From Pantoea sp. SOD02 (GTDB taxonomy: Bacteria > Pseudomonadota > Gammaproteobacteria > Enterobacterales > Enterobacteriaceae): a stretch of DNA of 64,000 nucleotides. Below the pieces are notes generated by a model. That model made no database searches. It saw only the letters and a list, made by a program, of their open reading frames with translations, and was not told the DNA's origin. Below, one piece after another: positions 17,470 to 26,196 of the stretch (the first letter of the stretch is position 1; the number at the start of each line of letters is the position of its first letter). The translations under genes and the position numbers were made by a program. Location: contig NZ_CP102604.1 in NCBI RefSeq assembly GCF_024707505.1, positions 3,286,001 through 3,350,000 on the forward strand, in the 5' to 3' direction.

Positions 17470-18085
17470 GATTCATCTCCTGAGCGTGAAAATGGTCGCT
17501 GACCACGATGTCGATGGGCGTCACCTGCAGGCCATTGCCGGGAATGATGTCCTGCGGGCAGGATGAGACCGAGCAGATGAGATCGCACAGCGCTTCAAAG
17601 GTGATGCTGTCGCCCGCTTTGCTGTTGGGATCGGTCACTTCCATGCGGCCATCGGCGGTGACCGGGCCATTCTGGAACAGGTTGAACGGCTCTGGCAGCG
17701 AGAAGTAAGTGACGCCAAATTCCTTCATCCCTTCCAGCAGGTTATCCACGCAGTTGCGATGCCCTTCAACACCGAAATCGATGCTGAAACGGGTGCGATC
17801 GCAGGCGGGCACGTTGGCGTCGTGGATGCCGATGCTGTCGGCAAGAATGCGCAGCATCGGACGGTTTTCACTCGACCACAGCGCGTCGCCCGGCTTGAAG
17901 AACAGCGAGCGCAGTTGTTGACGCGTATGCACCGGCGACAGCTTCTCATTCAGATCATCGGCATTCACCGCGACGAAATCGGCCGCCTGCTGCCCTTCAC
18001 TATCAATCACGGTAATAAACTGGCCCCTGCGCACGCGGAAGGTTTTGCCAAAGCCGGCGGGCACCGTCAGGTTGGACTGGCACAT
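17453..18085 (-). CDS. DUF1989 protein, canonical, second gene of operon
   Basis: 210 aa with the full motif set: Cys95 in PACDRTRF, HRNC at 109-112 followed by VDNLLEGM, and Cys176 in SCPQDI. It begins 2 nt after the binding-protein stop and overlaps the divergent sister by 17 nt. That suggests the two are made in equal amounts and work as a complex. Likely a cytoplasmic metal-dependent amidohydrolase-like activity on the imported nitrogen compound; this is inference from the family. Confidence 0.8.
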   Translation of the reverse strand: MCQSNLTVPAGFGKTFRVRRGQFITVIDSEGQQAADFVAVNADDLNEKLSPVHTRQQLRSLFFKPGDALWSSENRPMLRILADSIGIHDANVPACDRTRFSIDFGVEGHRNCVDNLLEGMKEFGVTYFSLPEPFNLFQNGPVTADGRMEVTDPNSKAGDSITFEALCDLICSVSSCPQDIIPGNGLQVTPIDIVVSDHFHAQEMNHAVNA

Positions 18086-18087
18086 AA

Positions 18088-18924
18088 TTACTCCTGCGGA
18101 ATGAAGTCGCTGGCGGGCACGGTAAAGGTGGTGCCGAGATACTGCTGCTGCAGTTTGGTCAGTTCGCCATCTTTCTGCATCGCCAGGATGTGGTCGCTAA
18201 TGGCTTTATTCAGGCTGCCATCTTCTTTACGTGTCGCCCAACCCATCCACTGCGACGGGCCGACTTCGCCGACCTGCGCCACTTTACCGGCATATTTTTT
18301 TGCCACCGGCGCGAGTACCGAGATGTCGTCATAAACGAAGTCGGCGCGTTTGGTCATCAAGGTGCTGACGGTTTGATCCAGTGAATCGACGTTGATGATG
18401 GTGATCGGTTTTTTACCCTCTTTCTTCAACTGCTCGTTGAAGCCCTTCAGCAGTTGCTCTGGCACGCTGGCGGTTTTCACCGCGCCGCGCAGACCCGATA
18501 AGCTTTCCGGACTCAGGGTTTTGCCGCTGAAGGTTTTCGCCTCGGCTTCACGCACCAGCACGCCATTAACGGTTTTGCTGTACGGCACGGTGAACAGCAC
18601 TTTCTTCGCGCGTTCCGCCGTGACGTTAAGGGATGAACCTTCGGCATTGAAGGAGCCCGAAATCAGGCCCGGCAAAATGCCACTGAAGGCGGTTTTCTGA
18701 AACTCCAGTTTCACACCGAGATCTTTGGCGAAGGATTGCATGATCGCCACGCTGTAGCCGGTGATCTCGCCTTTGTCATCGGTGTATTCGTATGGAGGAA
18801 AGGTTGGATCGATACCGACGGTGATTTTGCCGCTGCTTTTGATGTCGGCCAGCGTGTCGGCTTGCGCCTGCGCCATAGTGCCTACGGAGAGAAGTGCGGC
18901 AATCAGCAGTGCTGTTTTTTTCAT
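18088..18924 (-). CDS. ABC importer substrate-binding protein (family 3, polar amino acid type)
   Basis: 278 aa, periplasmic. Signal peptide MKKTALLIAALLSVGTMAQAQA with a cleavage site near residue 22, then the SBP_bac_3 core: SSGKITVGIDPTFPPYEY at the N-terminal lobe and GWATRKEDGSLNKAI in the C-terminal lobe. First gene of a six-gene operon, 32 nt behind a sigma-54 promoter match. The ligand may be an amino acid or a guanidino/ureido compound, given the DUF1989 partners. The operon lacks an ATPase, which must come from another locus. Confidence 0.9.
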   Translation of the reverse strand: MKKTALLIAALLSVGTMAQAQADTLADIKSSGKITVGIDPTFPPYEYTDDKGEITGYSVAIMQSFAKDLGVKLEFQKTAFSGILPGLISGSFNAEGSSLNVTAERAKKVLFTVPYSKTVNGVLVREAEAKTFSGKTLSPESLSGLRGAVKTASVPEQLLKGFNEQLKKEGKKPITIINVDSLDQTVSTLMTKRADFVYDDISVLAPVAKKYAGKVAQVGEVGPSQWMGWATRKEDGSLNKAISDHILAMQKDGELTKLQQQYLGTTFTVPASDFIPQE

Positions 18925-18967
18925 TATGGTGTTTCCCTGGTGTTGGTGAAATGTCTTTTTCTACTGA

Positions 18968-18982
18968 GCATATTTTGTGCCA
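18968..18982 (-). promoter_or_regulatory. sigma-54 promoter match for the DUF1989/ABC operon
   Basis: On the minus strand TGGCACAAAATATGC: GG and GC are 10 nt apart, as sigma-54 requires, and only one base differs from TGGCAC-N5-TTGC. The start of transcription would be near 18956, giving a leader of about 30 nt before the binding-protein gene. Confidence 0.65.
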
Positions 18983-19137
18983 GTTTTTTCACCACTACGT
19001 AGGGAAACCCACAACAACTCATTCTTTAGCTAATAAAATCAACTGGAAACATTTGTTTCTTGTTTTTTATTTTTAATTTCCATGATTTCACATGATGCAG
19101 AATGGGGATGAATGGATTGGCGGAGAGTGGACAGAAT

Positions 19138-19154
19138 TGCACCGTTTTGGTGAT
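19138..19154. promoter_or_regulatory. NtrC-type enhancer site
   Basis: TGCACCGTTTTGGTGAT: TGCACC-N5-GGTG as in glnA enhancers, with the last two bases off consensus. It is about 190 nt upstream of the predicted sigma-54 start, a normal enhancer distance. Together with the promoter it points to control by nitrogen limitation. Confidence 0.55.
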
Positions 19155-19186
19155 TTTTCTGGCGCACCATGCGCCAGCACGGCGCA

Positions 19187-20038
19187 TTATTCGAGTTCGT
19201 CGAGGGTTTGGTGCAGCGCTTCGATTTGCGCGAGATGATCGTTGCTGGCTTTACCCATTTGTCGGGCCACCAGTGAACAGAGCAGATTGCACACGCCAGA
19301 GAGCGCGGCGGTGCTGTCGAAGATTAGGCTGCTGTCGGTGTGACAGCGGATTACCCACTGCGCATGGCGCGCCGGTTTGCCGGAGAGCACGTCGGCGATA
19401 TATAGCATTGGCACGTTGCGCTCGGCCAGTGCGTTCATTGCCGCTTCCAGCGCGGGCATACGCCGACGCAAACCGACGCAGATCACCACATCTTCAGCGG
19501 TTAGAGCCGCCATATGTTCCGCCAGCGAATCGCCGGGACGCGGCAGCAGACGCACGTCGGAGTGAATATGGATCAGGTCGCGATAGATCAGATGCGCGAT
19601 GGTTTGGCTGTGGCGCCAGCCCATCACCACCACGCGTCGCGCCTGGCTGATGGCGGTGACCGCCTGCTGCAACTGTTCGCTGTCCAGCGTGCGATAGCTG
19701 TTGACCAGATTGGCGATCTCTTTTTCCAGATGCTGCTGCATGATGCTGGCCAGCGGCGACGCGCTGGGTGCCGGTTGCAGGTAGAGCGGTGATCCGCTGC
19801 TCTGCATTTCACGTGCCTGGCGGCGTGCGGCTTCATAACTTTCGTAGCCGAGATGGCGGAAGAAGCGCGTGGTGGTGGCTTTGGAGACGCCCGCGCTGTG
19901 CGCCAGTTCGGTGGCGGTGTTCATGGCTAGCTGGCCCGGTGCGGCGAGTAGCACATCGGCAAGTCGCTGCTCGTGGCTGGAGAGTTGATCCCAGTGCTGA
20001 CGAATCCGGCCCTCTAACGTTGCCGCTTTTGCACTCAT
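19187..20038 (-). CDS. RpiR/MurR-family transcriptional regulator
   Basis: 283 aa. N-terminal helix-turn-helix of the RpiR type (about 10-80, ATELAHSAGVSKATTTRFFRHLGYESYEAARR) and a C-terminal SIS domain (about 120-260, VVMGWRHSQTIAHLIYRDL), which normally senses a phosphosugar or related ligand. I chose the ATG at 20038 with AGGGAA upstream. It lies directly upstream of the DUF1989/ABC operon on the same strand, 262 bp away, and is its probable local regulator. Confidence 0.85.
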   Translation of the reverse strand: MSAKAATLEGRIRQHWDQLSSHEQRLADVLLAAPGQLAMNTATELAHSAGVSKATTTRFFRHLGYESYEAARRQAREMQSSGSPLYLQPAPSASPLASIMQQHLEKEIANLVNSYRTLDSEQLQQAVTAISQARRVVVMGWRHSQTIAHLIYRDLIHIHSDVRLLPRPGDSLAEHMAALTAEDVVICVGLRRRMPALEAAMNALAERNVPMLYIADVLSGKPARHAQWVIRCHTDSSLIFDSTAALSGVCNLLCSLVARQMGKASNDHLAQIEALHQTLDELE

Positions 20039-20129
20039 GGTGATTCCCTGAAAATGAAAAAAACCATCCTGCACAGAGCGTGCCGGGTTGTCATCAGGAA
20101 TTTTGTTTTGGAAGGCGGGAATAAAAAAA

Positions 20130-20153
20130 GGTCGCCATGAATGGCGACCCTAC
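20130..20153 (-). terminator. REP palindrome serving as lysS terminator
   Basis: Common-form REP with the GTAG head towards lysS. On the minus strand the stem is followed at once by seven T, 17 nt after the lysS stop: a complete intrinsic terminator. No other terminator for lysS is visible. Confidence 0.7.
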
Positions 20154-20169
20154 AAGATGCCGGAGAGGA

Positions 20170-21690
20170 TTACTTACCGGTCGGGCGCAGTGCCGGGAAC
20201 AGAATGACGTCACGGATGGTGTGGCTGTTGGTGAACAACATCACCATACGGTCGATACCAATGCCCAAACCTGCGGTTGGCGGCAGGCCGTGCTCCAGCG
20301 CGGTGACGTAGTCTTCGTCGTAGAACATCGCTTCGTCATCGCCAGACTCTTTCGCATTCACCTGCTGCAGGAAACGCTCAGCCTGATCTTCTGCATCGTT
20401 CAGCTCCGAGAAGCCGTTACCGATTTCACGGCCGCCGATGAAGAACTCAAAGCGGTCGGTGATTTCCGGGTTCTCGTCATTACGACGCGCCAGCGGTGAC
20501 ACTTCAGCCGGGTATTCGGTGATGAAGGTTGGCTGAATCAGGTGCGCTTCAGCGGTCTCTTCGAAGATCTCCGTTACTACGCGGCCGAGGCCCCAGCTCT
20601 TCTCGACTTTGATGTGCAGCGATTTAGCAATCGCTACCGCTTTATCGAAGTCTTCCAGATCGCTCAGGTCGGTTTCCGGACGGTATTTCTTGATCGCTTC
20701 ACGCATGGTGAGCTTCTCAAACGGCTTACCGAAATCGAAGCTGTGATCGCCATACGGCACTTCCGTGGTGCCCAGCACATCCTGCGCCAGGGTACGGAAC
20801 AGGCTTTCAGTCAGCTCGATCAGATCTTTGTAATCCGCATACGCCATATAGAGTTCCATCATGGTGAACTCTGGATTATGGCGCGGCGAAATGCCTTCGT
20901 TACGGAAGTTACGGTTGATCTCGAACACGCGATCAAATCCGCCTACTACCAGGCGCTTCAGATACAGTTCTGGTGCAATACGCAGGTACATATCGATGTC
21001 GAGCGCATTGTGATGGGTGATGAACGGACGCGCAGACGCGCCGCCAGGAATCACCTGCATCATCGGGGTTTCCACTTCCATAAACTCGCGGTTAACCATG
21101 AACTGGCGAATGCCGGCCATGATTTGTGAGCGAATTTTGAAGGTTTTGCGCGAATCGTCGTTGGAGATCAGATCGAGATAACGCTGACGATAACGAGTTT
21201 CCTGATCGGCCAGGCCGTGGAATTTGTCCGGCAGCGGACGCAGCGCTTTGGTCAGCAGACGCAGCTCAGTGATGTGGATCGACAGCTCACCGGTTTTGGT
21301 TTTGAACAGCTTACCGCGCGCACCGAGGATATCGCCGAGATCCCACTTTTTGAACTGCTCGTTGTAGACGCCTTCTGGCAGATCGTCACGTGAGACGTAG
21401 ATCTGAATCTGGCCGCCGACATCCTGCAGGGTAGCGAATGACGCTTTCCCCATGATGCGGCGCGTCATCATACGACCGGCCACGCTCACTTCTACGCCCA
21501 GCGCTTCCAGCTCTTCGTTCTCTTTAGCGTCATAGCTGGCGTGTAGCACATCGGACGTGGTGTCGCGGCGGAAATCGTTAGGAAACGCCACGCCTTTTTC
21601 ACGCAGCGCGCTGAGTTTTTCGCGACGCGCTTTCAGTTCGTTGTTTAACTCAAGGGCGGCATCAGCGCTCTGCGGTTGTTGTTCAGACAT
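20170..21690 (-). CDS. lysS: lysyl-tRNA synthetase, class II
   Basis: 506 aa, charging tRNA-Lys in the cytoplasm. An N-terminal OB-fold anticodon-binding domain (about 65-150) is followed by the class II core: motif 1 near [10 protein letters not shown], motif 2 [15 protein letters not shown], motif 3 [13 protein letters not shown]. Its length and most residues match E. coli LysS. It begins 9 nt after prfB and shares its transcript; RBS AAGGAA. Not the acid-inducible LysU copy as far as context shows. Confidence 0.97.
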   Translation of the reverse strand: MSEQQPQSADAALELNNELKARREKLSALREKGVAFPNDFRRDTTSDVLHASYDAKENEELEALGVEVSVAGRMMTRRIMGKASFATLQDVGGQIQIYVSRDDLPEGVYNEQFKKWDLGDILGARGKLFKTKTGELSIHITELRLLTKALRPLPDKFHGLADQETRYRQRYLDLISNDDSRKTFKIRSQIMAGIRQFMVNREFMEVETPMMQVIPGGASARPFITHHNALDIDMYLRIAPELYLKRLVVGGFDRVFEINRNFRNEGISPRHNPEFTMMELYMAYADYKDLIELTESLFRTLAQDVLGTTEVPYGDHSFDFGKPFEKLTMREAIKKYRPETDLSDLEDFDKAVAIAKSLHIKVEKSWGLGRVVTEIFEETAEAHLIQPTFITEYPAEVSPLARRNDENPEITDRFEFFIGGREIGNGFSELNDAEDQAERFLQQVNAKESGDDEAMFYDEDYVTALEHGLPPTAGLGIGIDRMVMLFTNSHTIRDVILFPALRPTGK

Positions 21691-21699
21691 GTCGGTTCC

Positions 21700-22798
21700 T
21701 TATAGCCCTGCTTTTAAACTTGCTTCAATAAAACGATCGATATCGCCATCCAGCACCGCTTGGGTGTTGCGGGTTTCTACGCTGGTGCGCAGATCCTTGA
21801 TGCGTGAATCGTCGAGAACATAAGAACGAATCTGGCTGCCCCAGCCGATATCAGATTTGTTATCTTCCGCTGCCTGCTTGTCCGCGTTTTTCTTCTGCAT
21901 CTCATACTCGTACAGCTTGGCGCGTAACTGCTTGAAGGCCTGATCTTTGTTCTTGTGCTGTGAACGGTCGTTCTGGCACTGCACCACAATGTTGGTCGGC
22001 AAGTGGGTAATACGCACCGCAGACTCGGTTTTGTTAACGTGCTGGCCGCCCGCACCGGAGGCGCGGTAAACGTCGATACGCAGATCGGCGGGATTGATAT
22101 CGATATCGATGTTGTCATCCACTTCCGGGTAGATAAACACCGAACTGAATGAGGTATGACGACGGCCGCCGGAATCGAACGGGCTCTTACGCACCAGGCG
22201 ATGAACGCCGGTTTCGGTACGCAGCCAGCCAAACGCGTAGTCGCCGATGATTTTAATGGTGGCGGATTTGGTTCCGGCCACTTCACCGTCTGACTCTTCG
22301 ATAATTTCGGTTTTATAGCCTTTGGCTTCCGCCCAGCGCAGATACATGCGCAGCAGCATGCTGGCCCAATCCTGCGCTTCGGTGCCGCCGGAACCGGCCT
22401 GAATATCCATGTAGCAGTCGGCGCTGTCATATTCGCCGGAGAACATACGACGGAATTCCAGTTCGCCCAGCTTCACTTCCAGTGCATCAAGCTCGGCAAC
22501 CGCTTCGTTGAAGGTCTCTTCGTCGTCGGCTTCCACCGCCAGATCCAGCAGGCCCTGCACATCTTCCAGGCCTTGTTTCATGTGATCCAGGGTTTCGACC
22601 ACGGCTTCCAGTGAAGCACGTTCTTTGCCCAGCGCTTGCGCGCGCTCGGGTTCATTCCAGACGTCTGGCTGCTCCAGCTCGGCGTTTACTTCTTCGAGGC
22701 GTTCTTTCTTAGCATCGTAGTCAAAGATACCCCCGAAGAACGTCGCTGCGCTCGGTGAGATCCTGAATACGATTTTTGACCGGATTAATTTCAAACAT
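21700..22798 (-). CDS. prfB: peptide chain release factor 2 (programmed +1 frameshift)
   Basis: Release factor for UGA and UAA stops, 365 aa. It must be read in two frames: [16 protein letters not shown]... from the ATG at 22798 for 25 codons, an in-frame UGA at 22723-22721, then a +1 shift into [12 protein letters not shown]. Family marks are the SPF tripeptide ([12 protein letters not shown]), which reads the stop codon, and [13 protein letters not shown] with the GGQ that triggers release. It is the first gene of prfB-lysS. In E. coli recJ lies directly upstream; here 3.4 kb separates the two genes. Confidence 0.97.
22721..22737 (-). promoter_or_regulatory. prfB autoregulatory frameshift site
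   Basis: Minus strand GGGGG TAT CTT TGA with an upstream Shine-Dalgarno-like G run. Slippage on CTT-UGA lets ribosomes enter the +1 frame when RF2 is scarce. The E. coli site begins AGGGGG; here it is CGGGGG, which keeps five G. UGA is codon 26, as in E. coli. Confidence 0.95.
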
Positions 22799-23352
22799 GG
22801 CTTTTCAGTCTTTTTTGACGATTCGGTGAAAGGAGATAAAAACTAACGCGCTAGTTTACCCGAAAGTGTGCGTACTTTGTAGCATTGCACGCAGTGTGAG
22901 TGAGTGCGCACGCGCCGCGAGAAAAAAAGTTCTCAACCTTCTGGAAAGCCGCATTCGTTACGTTTTCCAAAACCCCCCAACAAATACCTCACCTTCAGAA
23001 CCTTCTTAGGAATTTTCCTGCAAATTTTAGGCAATTAGCGCTGAAAGACGTCATTAAAGATCATGATTTATAAAGATAAATCATTAAGAATTGTCTTGTG
23101 AGAAATTTCCTGCAAGAAAGCAGACACGTCTCAAATAACGCCATTAAGCAGCGGATATTCAGCCTATCGATTTGTTAGCGCCCTTTTATCATTTTGCTCA
23201 GTGACTATCCCCCCGATGGACATCACTAACGTCCAGACCGTTTGTCACCACGACCGCCAGGAATGCGCAGCTTCGACAGGGAATGACACAGTAATCAGCG
23301 CCCGTTAACGTGAGCGGGCACAACATGTCCTGAGAGACATGAAGGAGTATCG
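22799..23352. other. long intergenic region between prfB and autotransporter gene
   Basis: About 550 bp without a supported gene, AT-rich in the middle (about 22970-23120). It holds the prfB promoter and the leader of the divergent autotransporter gene. I see no clear operator, terminator or small RNA. Its composition differs from the GC-rich genes on both sides. Confidence 0.4.
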
Positions 23353-26115
23353 ATGTTTATTCCCGGTTTGCGCACTTCTCCGCGCCTGCTTGCCTTGTTA
23401 ATGCCCTTGTTACTTGCCGCCTGCGGTGGTGGCGGCGGAGGTGGAGGCGGCGGTAGCGCAGCAACCTCGCCCACCGCCGGCACGCCTGAAACACCCACGC
23501 CAGCGCAGCCCAGCGCGTCAGGCAATGCCAGCAAAGTCGGCATTATTGATTCGGGGTTGTCGCCCGATCGCAGTGAAATTAATTACGCTAACGTGCAGTT
23601 CACTAGCTACGTCGGCGGCGGAAGCAGTTTAAATGATAATCAGGGCATTAACGGTCACGGCACCGTGGTGGCGCTGACGTTATTGGGCTTGTCACCGAGC
23701 AGCACGCTGTATGTGGCGCAGGCCTCGCAGAACAATGTCTTTCAGTACAACGATACCGCGCGCGCGGTGAGCGGCCTGCTGAGCCAGGGCGTGCGGGTTT
23801 TCAATATGTCGTACGCCTCCAGCGAGCGTTTAACCACCGCTCAGGCGTTAACCGATGCGCAGCCGCACTATCAGGTGCTGGTGCAAAGCATGCGTGAGAT
23901 TGCGGCGGCTGACGGCTTAGCGGTGGTGATCACCGGCAATGGCGGCACCGCAACACCTTCTCCTAACGCACAGCTGCCGTTGATTTATCAGGACAGCGCG
24001 CTGCAAAAGAACATGCTGGCGGTCACCGGCGTGATGGACAGCACCTCATACGACACGGCAAACCGCGCGGCGTTAACCGGGCCGTTTGACGCCTGCGGCA
24101 ACGCCGCAGCATGGTGCCTGAGCGCGCCAGGTTACAGCGATTATCGCTTTCAGAATGCCGATGGCACCTGGGTGAATGCGCGTAGCTACGGCACCTCGTT
24201 TGCCGCACCGCGCGCCGCTGCTGCGGCTTCGCAAGTGTTGCAGCGCTTTCCGTGGATGAGCGGCTACAACCTGCAGCAGACGCTGCTGACCACCGCCACT
24301 TACCGCAGCGATGCTTATGCAGGCGCTGCGGATAGCGCCAACGGGCGGCCTTACAACGATACCTTCGGCTGGGGCGATCTCAACCAGGCGAAAGCGCTGA
24401 ACGGTCCAGCGATGTTTTGGGCCGATGATTTTCACGCCAGTCTGGATGCAGGCAGCTATGTCTTCTCAAATGCCATCAGCGGCGATCGTGGTCTGATCCT
24501 TGACGGCGCGAATAATGGCGGCGTGCTGCAGTTAACCGGCAACAACAGTTACCTCGGCCAGACCAGCGTTGCGGCCAATACGTTGCTTATCGATGGCGCG
24601 ATTGCTGGCAGTGCCAACGTCAGCGGCAGCGGCACTCTGGGCGGCAGCGGCGTGATTGGCGGCAGCTTGCTCAATCAGGGATCGGTCAACGGTGGCTTGC
24701 AGGTGCAAGGCGATTACCAGCAAAGCAGCAATGGCGTGCTGAATATTGCGCTGAACAGTCCACTGCGCGTAGCGGGCCACTCGACGCTGGACGGCACGCT
24801 GAACCTTGCGCCACCGTCATCAACCTATGTAGTGAAACAGCAGGAAACGCTGCTGACCAGCGATGCGGGCGTCAGCGGCCAGTTCAGTCAGGTCAATACC
24901 GGCGTGTTCCTTGATGGTTCGGTCAGCTACAACGCCAACAGCGTGATCGGCCAGCTGACGCGTAAAAATACTGCGGCAGCCGCGGCAGCGATGGGCATCA
25001 ACGGCACCAGCACCCAGCAAACGGCCGCAAATCTGGAGCAGGCGTTCAGCGTGGCGGATAGCTGGCAGCAACAGGGATCGCTTAGCAGTGCACAGCAGTC
25101 GGCACTGGGCGCGGCCGGAGCTTTCCAGACGCTGGCGGATGCCAGCAGTGCGCAGGCTGCCATCAATTCACTTTCCGGTCAGGCGCACGCCTCCAGCAAT
25201 GCGGTGCTGTTTAACGCGCTGGATTATCAAAGCCGCCTGTTGAGCAATCGCATCGCCGACGCCAGCGCCGACAATCGTTACGGCTTCTGGATCGAGAGCG
25301 GTCAACTGCGCGGTTCGCTGGATCAGGCGGGCTACCTCGGCACCGATTATCGCAACACGCTTACTGCGCTGGGCGTAGATAGTGATTTAGGCGTTTCCGG
25401 TCTGCGCGTGGGCGTGGCCTGGACGCAGAATCAGATCGATTCCACCTACGACCAAACCGGCGGCACCAGTCGTAATCGTCTGCAAGGCGCGATGCTATAT
25501 GGTCGCTACGATTTGACGCCAGAGTGGTATCTGCAGGGCAATCTTAGCTATCAACATGGCCGTGATGAGTTGAAGCGTTTGGTGTTGCTGGATGAAGCTT
25601 CGCCGGTGTCATCAACCACCAGCAGCAACAGCTGGCAGGCGGCGCTGCAAAGCGGCTATCGCTGGACAATTGAGGATAACTATCGCCTCGAACCTTATCT
25701 CGGCTGGCGTGAAACCGGGCTGGATACCGGTGCGTTTGAGGATAAAGGCAGCGCGTTTGGTCTGAGTGGTGACGGCGACAGCTATCGACGTAGCGTGGGA
25801 TATAGCGGTTTGAGTATCAGCGCGCGACAGGATTGGTCGGCTGGATTGTGGAGCATGCTGAGCGTGTATGGCGAATATCAGTACGCGTTCAACAATCCGT
25901 CGATGGATGTCAGCGCGCGCTGGGGCGGATTTGGTGATGACCAGAACCGCTTCACGATTCCTGGTATGCAGCTCGATCGCCGGTCGCAGTGGTTAGGCGT
26001 GCGGTTGGATGTGGCGCAGACGTCACGTGCGCGCCTGTTCCTGCGCGCCGACCAGCACTTCGCCGATCGCGGTGACGAAAAAGTGCTGCGCGGCGGTGTG
26101 GATGTGAGTTTCTGA
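23353..26115 (+). CDS. subtilisin-like serine protease autotransporter lipoprotein (NalP/SphB1 type)
   Basis: 920 aa type Va secreted protein. Signal peptide with lipobox LLAAC (Cys24), then ten consecutive Gly (25-34) and a Pro/Thr linker. S8 protease domain about 60-350: Asp66 in VGIIDSGLS, His102 in NGHGTVVA, Ser282 in GTSFAAPRAAA. A Gly/Ser repeat segment follows (about 375-500, GNNSYLGQT, SGSGTLGGSGVIGGS: autotransporter-associated repeats), and a C-terminal 12-strand beta-barrel from about 640 ending in GGVDVSF. The lipid plus glycine spacer resembles SphB1 of Bordetella and NalP of Neisseria, which cut other surface proteins. RBS AAGGAG. It sits inside the usual recJ-prfB pair. Confidence 0.92.
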   Translation: MFIPGLRTSPRLLALLMPLLLAACGGGGGGGGGGSAATSPTAGTPETPTPAQPSASGNASKVGIIDSGLSPDRSEINYANVQFTSYVGGGSSLNDNQGINGHGTVVALTLLGLSPSSTLYVAQASQNNVFQYNDTARAVSGLLSQGVRVFNMSYASSERLTTAQALTDAQPHYQVLVQSMREIAAADGLAVVITGNGGTATPSPNAQLPLIYQDSALQKNMLAVTGVMDSTSYDTANRAALTGPFDACGNAAAWCLSAPGYSDYRFQNADGTWVNARSYGTSFAAPRAAAAASQVLQRFPWMSGYNLQQTLLTTATYRSDAYAGAADSANGRPYNDTFGWGDLNQAKALNGPAMFWADDFHASLDAGSYVFSNAISGDRGLILDGANNGGVLQLTGNNSYLGQTSVAANTLLIDGAIAGSANVSGSGTLGGSGVIGGSLLNQGSVNGGLQVQGDYQQSSNGVLNIALNSPLRVAGHSTLDGTLNLAPPSSTYVVKQQETLLTSDAGVSGQFSQVNTGVFLDGSVSYNANSVIGQLTRKNTAAAAAAMGINGTSTQQTAANLEQAFSVADSWQQQGSLSSAQQSALGAAGAFQTLADASSAQAAINSLSGQAHASSNAVLFNALDYQSRLLSNRIADASADNRYGFWIESGQLRGSLDQAGYLGTDYRNTLTALGVDSDLGVSGLRVGVAWTQNQIDSTYDQTGGTSRNRLQGAMLYGRYDLTPEWYLQGNLSYQHGRDELKRLVLLDEASPVSSTTSSNSWQAALQSGYRWTIEDNYRLEPYLGWRETGLDTGAFEDKGSAFGLSGDGDSYRRSVGYSGLSISARQDWSAGLWSMLSVYGEYQYAFNNPSMDVSARWGGFGDDQNRFTIPGMQLDRRSQWLGVRLDVAQTSRARLFLRADQHFADRGDEKVLRGGVDVSF

Positions 26116-26136
26116 TAAACGTTTTAAGGCCAACCA

Positions 26137-26187
26137 GGTGCGCATAAATGCGCACCCTAAGGTGTAGGGTCGCCATTCATGGCGACC
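26137..26187. repeat. REP pair, heads facing
   Basis: First (26137-26160, inverted): arms GGTGCGCAT / ATGCGCACC, tail CTAA instead of CTAC. Second (26164-26187): GTAG head, common stem. The pair separates the convergent ends of the autotransporter gene and recJ. Confidence 0.85.
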
Positions 26188-26196
26188 TCACGCACC

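Noticed and set aside
18925..18956. guanidine riboswitch before the DUF1989 operon
   Set aside because: The leader is only about 30 nt from the predicted start and shows no ykkC-type structure.
19160..19176. TGGCGCA / TGCGCCA palindrome between the RpiR gene and the DUF1989 operon
   Set aside because: It could be a terminator or an operator, but there is no T-run and no partner site; left unassigned.
22723..22798. prfB disrupted by an in-frame stop
   Set aside because: It is the programmed frameshift site, not a mutation; both frames match the family.
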